56,426 nt of DNA from assembly GCA_015039365.1 (NCBI GenBank), contig WION01000337.1, forward strand, positions 1-56,426, given 5' to 3'. The position numbers and the translations under genes are program-made. Of the stretch, positions 10,696 to 19,502 are shown piece by piece. This stretch comes from Amanita rubescens. Lineage: Eukaryota; Basidiomycota; Agaricomycetes; Agaricales; Amanitaceae. Each line of letters begins with the position of its first letter. Position 1 is the first letter of the stretch. Under the pieces are notes generated by a model. The model had not been told where the DNA came from. It saw only the letters and a program-made list of their open reading frames with translations, and ran no database searches.

Positions 10696-11921
10696 ATGTT
10701 GTCCCGCTCTGCTCTTCGTTCCCTCTCCTCCACTCGCCTTTTCTCTTCCTCCGCCGCTCGCCAGTCGCGCGTCGCCGTTCTCGGCGCTGGAGGAGGAATT
10801 GGCCAACCTTTGTCTCTACTTCTCAAGTCGGACCCCTTGGTTACGTCTTTGAGTCTCTACGATATCAAGGGTGCTCCGGGTGTCGCCGCGGATGTTAGCC
10901 ACGTCGACACACCCTCGGAAGTCAAGGGCTACGCTGCTGACCAGCTAGACCAAGCTTTGGAAGATGTTCCAAGTTGTTGTCATCCCCGCCGGCGTGCCCC
11001 GGAAGGTGAGCTGTCCGTTCCCGCGAACCACTATTCCTTATTCACGTTAAATTTTAACAGCCAGGAGTAAGTACTTTACATTTCTGTCGACATTGAACAT
11101 GACTTAACCCCACCAAGATGACTCGTGATGATCTATTCAACGTACGTCGTGTCGACCTCGTGCAGTAGCAATGACTGATCTACAGACAGACTAATGCCTC
11201 CATCGTCCGAGACCTCGCAAGTGCCGTTGCCCGCGTCTCACCAGAAGCCCACATTCTCGTCATCTCCAACCCTGTCAACTCCACCGTTCCAATCGTCGCT
11301 CGCACCCTCGAAAAGGCAGGCGTATTCAACCCTGCTCGAGTGTTCGGTGTAACCACCCTTGATGTCGTCCGCGCTGCCAAGTTCCTTTCTGGCATCGCTG
11401 GCGTCAGCCCATCGGAGACACTGGTGACCGTTGTCGGTGGCCACAGTGGCCCAACAATTGTCCCTCTGCTTTCCCAGACGCTACATGGGAAGAAGGTGAC
11501 CGGCGAGACGTTGGACAAGTTGGTGCACAGAATCCAGTTCGGTGGCGACGAGGTTGTCAAGGCTAAGGATGGCGCAGGAAGCGCTACCCTTTCTATGGCC
11601 TACGCCGGTGCCAAGTTCACCAATACACTCTTGAGGGGTTTGAATGGCGAAAAGGGCGTTATTGCGCCTACAGTTTGTCAAGAGCCCGTTGTTCGCTGAC
11701 CAAGGCATCGACTTTTTCTCGTCCAACGTAGAACTTGGCGTACGTTTTGATTATTTTTGCGTCGTCAGTTATTGTTGACTGATATTGGTGATTTTCAGCC
11801 CAATGGTGTGGAAAAGATTTACCCAATTGGCGAGTTGTCGCCAGAGGAGCAAAAGTTACTAGAGGCATGCTTGCCTGAATTGAGGAAGAATATTGAAAAA
11901 GGAAAGCAATTCGTTGCTTAG
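10696..11921 (+). CDS. MDH1: Malate dehydrogenase, mitochondrial (two single-base lesions)
   Basis: The enzyme interconverts malate and oxaloacetate with NAD+ in the citric acid cycle. Exons are 10696-11005, 11061-11066, 11118-11141, 11190-11739 and 11799-11921, all in phase 0. The first 25 or so residues, rich in Arg, Ser and Ala, are a typical mitochondrial presequence. NAD-binding GAGGGIGQP, the active-site LDVVRA and catalytic-His GGHSG follow. Exon 2 is only six bases and codes for Pro-Gly in the conserved [14 protein letters not shown]. One extra c at 10969/10970 and one extra g at 11673 shift the frame inside otherwise perfectly conserved sequence. Without them the protein is about 336 residues, the usual length. 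Only the 3' end is duplicated in unit B. Confidence 0.88.
11061..11066 (+). other. MDH1: Six-base microexon of malate dehydrogenase
   Basis: The bases ccagga are flanked by a strong acceptor (ttttaacag) and a strong donor (gtaagt). They supply the Pro-Gly that family members have between VPRK and MTRDD. Without them the conserved loop would be two residues short. Confidence 0.75.
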
Positions 11922-12154
11922 ATTACTTTAGACGAGGATGTGATTCCCTCCATATCCCTAGCCGTATATGTAATGGATTATGTTGATTACTGCCGCTGGT
12001 TGTTACGCTGTCTTTGATTTTTCCCTGCCACGTCGTCGCGCCACGCAGCACGCACAGTCGGTCGAACGTGCGATTATTTTTTCATGTATATATTAGAAAG
12101 CACTGCACAACGTCCAGCCCTTGACCGCTGCGATCACGACGCGCATGTTCAGGT

Positions 12155-12617
12155 GGGCCACGTGTGCCACTTGGATGAGTCCATCCCTTCACTTATCCTT
12201 CTGGATCTCCTTTCTGCTCATGGCTCCTACCATTCTTCTGGTATCAAAAACATCGATGGTTGCCCAAGCGATAGATGAGACCAGACAGAACACGACGCCC
12301 CAGCTCTACCGCCGTCTCCCAAGCCTGTCTAAAGAGCTCAACCACTTGGCTCAAGCTTTTCAGAAAGCGAAGACGGATAACGTGTAGCACCACGTCGCGC
12401 CGAGGCTTGCAACTGCCAGAAGAGCAAATAGGACGACGTGGGGGGCGGGTTGTTCGCGCCGTTCTTCTGGTTGGAGTCGCTTAGATTGCTTGTACGCGCT
12501 GAAGGCGAGCAGCAGGTAAGAGAACAGGGTTGGATGTGCTCGGTAGCTGACCAGGTATAGATTGCGCCACTGTTCGTCACGCCCGCATATCGCCGCTACT
12601 ACACTACTCGCACCCAT
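12155..12617 (-). CDS. Small membrane-protein-like gene, unknown function, probably broken
   Basis: I do not recognise this gene. It starts MGASSVVAAICGRDEQW, has a hydrophobic helix around TLFSYLLLAFSAY, a polar loop, and a second hydrophobic helix (HVVLFALLAVASLGATW). The frame ends at a TGA near 12360. Coding-like sequence resumes with ELFRQAWETAVEL, matching ELFKQAWETVVEI at 18.75 kb in unit B. Either an intron I cannot place or a lesion separates the parts. It lies convergent to MDH. Confidence 0.35.
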
Positions 12618-12734
12618 GGTCAAGCAATATACTAGCTAAATACGGTGCTTGGTCTTACGTGCTTGGTCTTACTGCTATCGTAACTCTCTCGGTGTTGCGA
12701 ATGTGATTTCAAGCATCCCAACGGTGTAACTCAG

Positions 12735-12990
12735 TAGGTTGAAACTGAACGTACCGCTACCTGACAATATTTTACAGGAATGCCAGGATCGAACATGGCT
12801 ATCTGCGATTCGGATCAGATGGATTGTTGTAAGGATGACCGCACCTTGCCAAAGCCTTGTCGGCGAGGAATTACAGGCAGTGCGCAATCAATGTACTAAG
12901 CTTGCTACGACAGGGAAAAGAAATCCACTCAAGAGGCTGTTGAAGAAAAACCGGTTGTATTGGGACCACCATTGCCACAGCTTAACAAGA
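12735..12990 (+). pseudogene. TAP-like hydrolase remnant: upstream block fused to the last bases of the gene
   Basis: Bases about 12735-12930 match the conserved block upstream of the hydrolase genes at 19150-19320 and 24365-24600; the shared core includes atggctatctgcgattcgg. Directly after it, about 12958-12988 matches the 3' end of those genes (tgggaccacc, ttgccacagcttaacaa). The whole gene body of about 2.3 kb is missing. This shows that unit A once carried a hydrolase gene in the same place as unit B. Confidence 0.7.
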
Positions 12991-13227
12991 GAAGAAGTTT
13001 TTAAAGGCATAGATGGTATACAATGACTTTGTAACTATTGTTAAATTACAACACTTTGAGATTACTATCAAGTGTCATGTCAAACTTGAATGTCTCCGAA
13101 GTGCTTGTCCTACCCTGAAGTACCACCAAAACTTCTAATTGCATAATATTCACTACTAAACTTAAAAACATTATATTACAAGACAACTTGTGACAAACTG
13201 CTGTTCAAACGCCAAAAGTGATTGGTA
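12991..13227. other. Junction between duplication units A and B
   Basis: Unit A ends with the hydrolase remnant. From about 13108 the sequence matches the NLR 1 3' flank at 3099 onward. The breakpoint must lie between 12990 and 13108. No target-site duplication or transposon end is evident. Confidence 0.5.
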
Positions 13228-16200
13228 TCATTGCTGCTGCCTTTTACCATAAGTTGATGCTTCAAGCAGATTCAATCTGAGCTTCCTGAAGTGAATTGTG
13301 GTTGGGTGTTGGGATCCCATAGTTTCCTCCATTAACACAATGGCTTGTGCAAGTAAAACATCAGCCTTATCCAACCTCCCCTGACTTTGGTATGTGACTG
13401 CTAGATTACCCATGCTTGTCAGAGTATTTGGGTGATGTGATCCAAGCTTTTCTTTCCTTGCCTCCATCACTTGTACCTCCAGCTTCTCTGCTTCATCCCA
13501 CCTCCCCTGCTTTCTGTATGTGGCTGCTAGATTAGCAATGCTGTTCAGAGTATCTGGGTGGTGTGAACCAAGCTTTTCTTTGCTTGCCTTCATGACTTGT
13601 ACCTCCAGCTTCTCTGCTTCATCCCACCTCCCCTGATTCCTGTATGTGGATGCTAGATTAGTCATGCTTGTCAGAGTGTCTGGGTGTGATCCAAGCTTTT
13701 CTTTCCTTGCCTCCATAACTTGTACCTCCAGCTTCTCTGCTTCATCCCACCTCCCCTGGTTCTGGTATGTGATTGCTAGATTAGCCATGCTTCTCAGAGT
13801 GTCTGGGTGGCCTGAACCAAGCTTTTCTTTCCTTGCCTTCATGACTTGTACCTTCAGCTTCTCTGCTTCATCACACCTCCCCTGGTTCTGGTATGTGGCT
13901 GCTAGATTAGCCATGCTTGTCAGAGTGTCTGGGTGGTGTGAACCAAGCTTTTCTTTCTTTGTCTCCATGACTTGTACCTCCAGCTTTTCTGCTTCATCCC
14001 ACCTCCCCTGCTTCCCATATGTGGCTGCTAGATTACCCATGCTGTTCAGAGTGCTTGGGTGGTGTGAACCAAGCTTTTCTTTCCTTGCCTTCATGACTTG
14101 TACCTCCAGCTTCTCTGCTTCATTCCACCTCCCCTGGTTGTGGCATGTGGCTGCTAGATTAGCCATGCTTGTCAGAGTGTCTGGGTGGTGTGAACCAAGC
14201 TTTTCTTTCTTCGTCTCCATGACTTGTACCTCCAGCTTTTCTGCTTCATCCCACCTCCCCTGCTTCCCATATGTGGCTGCCAGATTACCCATGCTGTTCA
14301 GAGTGTCTGGGTGGTGTGAACCAAGTTTTTCTTTCCTTGCCTTCATGACTTGTACCTCCAGCTTTTCTGCTTCATCCCACCTCCCCTGGTTCCCATATGT
14401 GGCTGCTAGATTACCCATGCTGTTCAGAGTATCTGGGTGGTGTGAACCAAGCGTTTCTTTGCTTGCCTTCATGACTTGTACCTCCAGCTTCTCTGCTTCA
14501 TCCCACCTCCCCTGATTCCCATATGTGGCTGCTAGATTACCCATGCTTGTCAGAGTGTCTGGGTGGTGTAATCCAAGCTTTTCTTTCCTTGCCTCCATAA
14601 CTTGTACCTCCAGCTTCTCTGCTTCATCCCACCTCCCCTGGTTCTGGTATGTGATTGCTAGATTAGCCATGCTTCTCAGAGTGTCTGGGTGGTGTGAACC
14701 AAGCTTTTCTTTCCTTGCCTTGATGACTTGTACCTCCAGCTTCTCTGCTTCATCCCACCTCCCCTGGTTCATGTATGTGGCTGCTAGATTAGCCATGCTT
14801 GTCAGAGTGTCTGGGTGGTGTGAACCAAGCTTTTCTTTCTTTGTCTCCATGACTTGTACCTCCAGCTTTTCTGCTTCATCCCACCTCCCCTGCTTCCCAT
14901 ATGTGGCTGCTAGATTACCCATGCTGTTCAGAGTGTCTGGGTGGTGTAATCCAAGCTTTTCTCTCCTTGCCTCCATAACTTGTACCTCCAGCTCTTTTTC
15001 ATTCCAACCTCCAATACGATCAAATACAAGTGCAAATCTAACACATTCATCATCATAGTAGACAGTGCTCAAACTTAGCTCTACTGCATGATCATAATTT
15101 GCTTTAATATGTGGGACAAGCAGACCACACAACTTATAGTTGTCAACACTGTAGTTCAGCTCTACAGAACATGCTAGCATGGCCCTTGTCATTGAAATCT
15201 GCCTATTATTTTCTTTGTCTGGAATTCTGCTTCTGTTCCAAGAGTTCACTAATGGATGTACTGAGTACATTTTACCACTCTTCTTCAGCAGGGAAAATGA
15301 TAGCAGCACTTGTATCCCTAGTTGAAGTTGTATTATATCCCATTCTCCCTTCTTATCCAAAAACAACATGTTAGGATCCAACATTGATACTGACAATGGG
15401 AGACCCAATTTCTGTTCTTCATCAATGTTCCTCTTTTTGTAATTTTCTGCTGCAATTTTAAACAATTCTTCGGGTATATTTTCATAATGCAGGAAGGCAA
15501 TTATTCTATACAGTGTAGTAGCACTCTTAGCTGCTACAACTTCCTGAACATCTAATTCCTTTGAAACCCGTGTCTCAATCTCTTTCATTGAAATCTCCCA
15601 AGTTCCATATGTAGATGATCCATACCCAGATGCACCTTTGAAAGAAGGATTATTCATTAGTTGATCATGGTGTTTTGCATATATTTCCAGGTAATCTCCA
15701 AGTGAACATCTGCAGGCCATCATGTATGCCCCAGCCTGGTCAATTGCAAGAGGAATGGCACCAAGCTTTGAGATAAGATGCTTGGCCAAAATTTGAACCT
15801 CCTCAGATGTGTAATTTAGCCTAGCTGATTTGGAAAGCAATGATAGAGCCTCTTCTTCTTCCATTTCAAGAATTTCCATAGATTCCTCTGTGATCCTACA
15901 TACTTCAAAATTCCTGCTTGTTATCAAGATATTTCCTCCATTTCCAGGTGGGAGAAATTTCTCAACCACTTCATATCCACCATCTGCATTATCATATACC
16001 ATCAACCAATTTGACTTTTTAGAAATCCATTTGAGAGTATGTGCAGCTGAGGAGACAACTTCAGGAGGGGCATTATTTGCTTGAGCAATCTGCCTGAGTC
16101 TGAGATCAATGGCACTTTCTGAAGAAGCATCAATCCAAAATATGTCAGAAAATCTACAGTAACTCAGTTAATTTATATAGCCACAGAAGTTTAGCACTCA

Positions 16201-16664
16201 CAAACTTTCATTTTCTTCAATAAATTTGAGGCAAATCTGAGTTTTGCCAATACCTCCCAAACCATGAAAAAGAAATGATTTCCTTTTCTCCATGCCATTG
16301 GAAACAAAATGATCCTTTAACCTCTGTAGATGTGCACTACGACCTGTAAACATCATGCTAGAGTGGTTCATAGGAGGCAAAGGTGCCATCACTTCAGGAG
16401 AAACTGAAGGATTGTTGATTTGCTAGGGGTTATCATGACTATGGATATATTCACACCAATACAATAGTTGCCATCACGTACGATGTAATTCCCACGGACA
16501 TCAACCAACTGGCCATTTGCAATTATGACATTCTGAGCTGAAGCAAAGGTACCTGCACCAGTGGGTCCAGAGCTGGCTGCAACTGGAAGGATATTATTGC
16601 TATCGACATCCCTGGACTCATCATCTGCCGTATTGCGGCTTCGGGATGAGATGCAGTTGCCCAT
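13228..16664 (-). CDS. NB-ARC / TPR NOD-like receptor 2 (intact)
   Basis: This is a STAND-class NLR, 1111 residues, encoded by exons 16664-16457, 16403-16202 and 16153-13228. The N-terminus MGNCISSRSR fits myristoylation at Gly2 with a palmitoylatable Cys4. A short segment follows with the pattern SAQNVIIANGQLVDVRGN, then the NB-ARC domain: GGIGKT at about residues 119-125, Walker B WLMVYDNAD at about 186-194, ILITSRN, GLPL-like GAIPLAIDQAG at about 268, and VHPLV in the MHD position. From about residue 524 there are 13 TPR units of 42 residues and a degenerate cap. ATP-dependent oligomerisation upon ligand sensing is known for the class; ligand and output are unknown. The start at 16664 is chosen because MGNC is shared with NLR 1, while the upstream residues are not. 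Confidence 0.9.
13350..14995 (-). repeat. TPR array 2: 13 tandem 126-bp units
   Basis: The units are 42 residues long, like array 1, but the variable positions differ: GKQ, GNQ, QNQ, MNQ, HNQ or RKQ precede GRWDEAE, and ETKKEKL units alternate with KARKEKL units. Unit 11 lacks one His codon (a 3-base loss). There is no four-unit block as in array 1; instead a two-unit alternation is seen in units 6-9. Confidence 0.85.
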
Positions 16665-17211
16665 GGGAAGTGAGGGTGTGTGCAAAGCACACTTTACTAA
16701 TGTGGTTGTCAAGAAGAAAGAGAGATTGTAACGCATGATGTCACGCTCGTTGTGAGAAAACCCGAAATGAATCGAGCACATTTCCATACAGTATATTAAC
16801 GTACGATGCTACTAGTACCCTGCATTGTCATGCCGAACCCGCCCACAGTGTAGCCCTCCATCGGCTCTAGTTCATTCACAACTAGCGACATAATGCTTCT
16901 GCTTCTGACCATTTGATCCCCCTTCCACCTCAGCAGTGCGGCTTTTCTCTCGCCTTCCACGACCGCGACTGCCAATATTTTTTCCCGCCATCGTGCTTTT
17001 CTCACCACCCGCGTTCGTCCAACTCGTCTCCCGCGATTATCTTGCAACCCCATCTTTCCCTTTGACCTCGTTTTCTCTCCCAGTACACTTCCACCGCATC
17101 GGTCTCGCTACAACTTCTCCCTACCGTAACTTCGCACTCGACCTCGCATACCTTCTTCCTGCCCAGACCCATCCGACTGGTGCCTTTCCTAGACAAAGTA
17201 CTTCTACAAAC
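16665..17211. promoter_or_regulatory. Divergent promoter region between NLR 2 and the unknown gene copy
   Basis: About 550 bases, matching 7046-7608 over most of the length, including the stretch after 16850. It should carry the promoters of both genes. No obvious TATA box. Confidence 0.4.
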
Positions 17212-18103
17212 ATGGCGTCGCCAGTTTCAGCGAACCCGTCCCCTTTCCTATCTACGACGGCGTCTCAGGCTTTTGACGTAGAAATGCCAAAAGACTTACC
17301 CATACCCGTCATCGCCATAGCCGCCAGGCCCATCTCATCCCCTTTGGCCCAGACACAGACCGACTCGTTGTAGGCCACAACACTTTCTTTTGATCGCGCC
17401 CGCGTCGAAAATGTATACTCCCTTGCCGCCGTGGACGGACACCATGTCTCTCCACCACGTTGCTGTGAGCGAGATATCCTCTCACCGGCATCCCGCGTGG
17501 AACAAGTGGAAAAGACGCAGGGAGTCGAAGAGGTCAAGTTATCGTCGATCTCATCGCGCGTGCAAGGGAGGATGAAGAGCGAGCGAGGGAACGACTCGGA
17601 GATACGGAAACGGTGACGAGGGTTGTGGTGGAAATGGAGGAGTGTCTTATCAGTCCGCGGCAACGAAAACGAACACGATGACGATGGGAATAGAACGGGA
17701 ATTGCTTGCCCCCGCCAACTCACTCATAGACGTCGCGAGACTCCCTTGCACAAATTGGAAGGCGAGCGTGCTCAATAAACTCGTTCAAATTACGCTAAGC
17801 GAGCTTATGCTCCTCCCTGACCTTCTTTGCTCCCTTCTTACCTATTGCGCCACTGATGTCCACATGGTTCACAATGTCTACAGCACCATTCCCCCTCCTT
17901 CCTCTCCCAGTGTCCACGCCCGTCTCCTCCTTGGCAGGTGTTCTCATCATGGGGTCCAACTCGACCTAGTGATGGAGCTATTGTCTGGTTCAAAAGACCT
18001 GGCCGACCGAATACGGGAGCTTGCAACTCGCGTGATGGACGAGACTAGAAAGGGTCCCGAATCTGACATTGTTCAAGATCCGTGGTTGTCTCAACTAGAT
18101 TGA
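17212..18103 (+). pseudogene. Shortened copy of the NLR-paired unknown gene
   Basis: The start MASPVSANPSPF and the end ELATRVMDETRKG...WLSQLD are kept. So are the middle segments HHVSPPRCCERDILSPASRVEQVEK and a helical stretch (AREDEERARERLGDTETV), but in different frames. The exon that in unit A encodes the part from AHITALGRGLLK to AWLERLD is missing; sequence passes from MGSN straight to the LADRIREL region. I infer loss of function by internal deletion, although a shorter product cannot be excluded. Confidence 0.45.
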
Positions 18104-18354
18104 AGCACGGAAAAAAGCAGAAAGAGCAGGAAAACGGCGCCTGCTACGTATTGGCCGAAATGGTACTGGGACTTGAAGAGACCCAAAAAGGTTTACCTCC
18201 TGGTACGATCGATCTCGAGCACGTCTCGAAACCGAATTGCAACGCTCTTGCTCAAGTTTAGCGCGGAGAGGCTACCCTTCTTGGATATACCAAGATCGTC
18301 TCTGATATTCTCCAACCCTGCTGATTTGATTCTCGCCGACCATCACGATTTTCA

Positions 18355-18545
18355 AATTCATTGCTTAGATTACTTTAGACGACGATGTGATCCATAACTG
18401 TATATGTAATGAACTGTCGCTGGTTGTTACACTGCGTCTTCGATTTGTCCCTGCCACGTCATCGCGCCATGCCCGGTCGAACGTTTCGGTTATTTTATAT
18501 TAGAATCATTGTAGTAGCACTGCACAACCTCCAGTCCTGCCGCCG
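18355..18545 (+). pseudogene. 3' end of malate dehydrogenase gene left by deletion
   Basis: The bases from about 18360 (ttgcttagattactttagac) match the MDH stop codon and 3' flank from about 11914 onward, including ctggttgttac and cactgcacaac further on. Only the last few coding bases remain. This marks the right border of a deletion in unit B. Confidence 0.65.
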
Positions 18546-18960
18546 CGGTGATTGACTTGGCTCAGTACGGAAAAGCGGAACATGTTTTGAGCAAAGGACA
18601 TGGCGACGGTTTGGCCCAGGAGAATGTCATGCGGAAAGTCAGTATGAAAGAATTCAGCTTCTGCCGTCTGGTACTGACCCATAACTTGATCCCGTCGCCC
18701 GCTCCACCAAAACTGTTGATACGGTATTTCTACCACCGTCTCCCAAGCCTGTTTAAACAGCTCCGCGTCTCTCAACAGTAACTAGCTCAAGCTCTTCAAG
18801 AGTAACTGCGCCATAGGCTTAGGCCTGCTTGATGTCCCAGTTATGGCACGAAGAAAAGGCGGATGGCATACGTCGCGCTGAGGCTTGCAACTGCAAATAG
18901 GACAACGTGGGGGCGGGTTGTTCGTCATTCTTGTGGTTGGAATTGCTCAGATTGCTTGTA
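18506..18960 (-). pseudogene. Remnant of the small membrane-protein-like gene
   Basis: An open stretch of 89 codons (18775-18506) begins close to AELFKQAWETVVEI, matching ELFRQAWETAVEL in unit A. The DNA on its 5' side to about 18960 matches the unit A gene as well, but with indels that break the frame. Function unknown. Confidence 0.35.
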
Positions 18961-19149
18961 AAGAGTGGAGCTTGTGCGCGCTGTGAGGAGGAGGGGTCAG
19001 CCTGTTCCGAGGCCCACTTGTGAGTGACTCGGCGAAGTGGATTCCTTAGAAGGAAAGCCTGAGGTGGTCACGTTATCGTGACGTCTGGTCCACACTCTAG
19101 TGTTCTCTAAACGTAGCTAAGTACGCTACGGTTACAACTTGAAACTAAA

Positions 19150-19442
19150 AGGCACGTGTTGCTGACAACATTTTATAGCAATTTCAACCGGACCGAATAT
19201 GAATGTCTGCCCGCGATGGCTATCTGCGTTTCAGATGACCACACTTTGTCAAAGCTGTGTCTGGGAGGAATCACAGGCAGTGCGCGATTGATGGCCTAAT
19301 ACGACAGGGAAAAGCACGCTCAGTCAATAGGCCGTCGAGTCCAGCGCTGGAAAAACCTGTGCGCAATGCGTGAATTAGGACTTTGATCTTTTGGGATGAT
19401 TAAAAACACGAGGGAACCCTAGCTCGTGCGTTACTTATAAAT
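19150..19442 (+). promoter_or_regulatory. Conserved upstream block and TATA box of hydrolase gene 1
   Basis: Bases about 19150-19320 are shared with 24365-24600 and 12735-12930. A TATA box (tataaata, 19436-19443) lies 59 bases before the ATG at 19503. The same spacing is seen upstream of hydrolase 2. Confidence 0.5.
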
Positions 19443-19502
19443 ACCTTCGAAACGCAATGGATGTTCCACATATTCACACAGCTGATTCCAGCGCCCGCAC
19501 TC

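Noticed and set aside
13646..15058. Long plus-strand open frames (289 and 177 codons) opposite NLR 2
   Set aside because: Antisense shadows of TPR array 2; the repeat has no stop in that frame.
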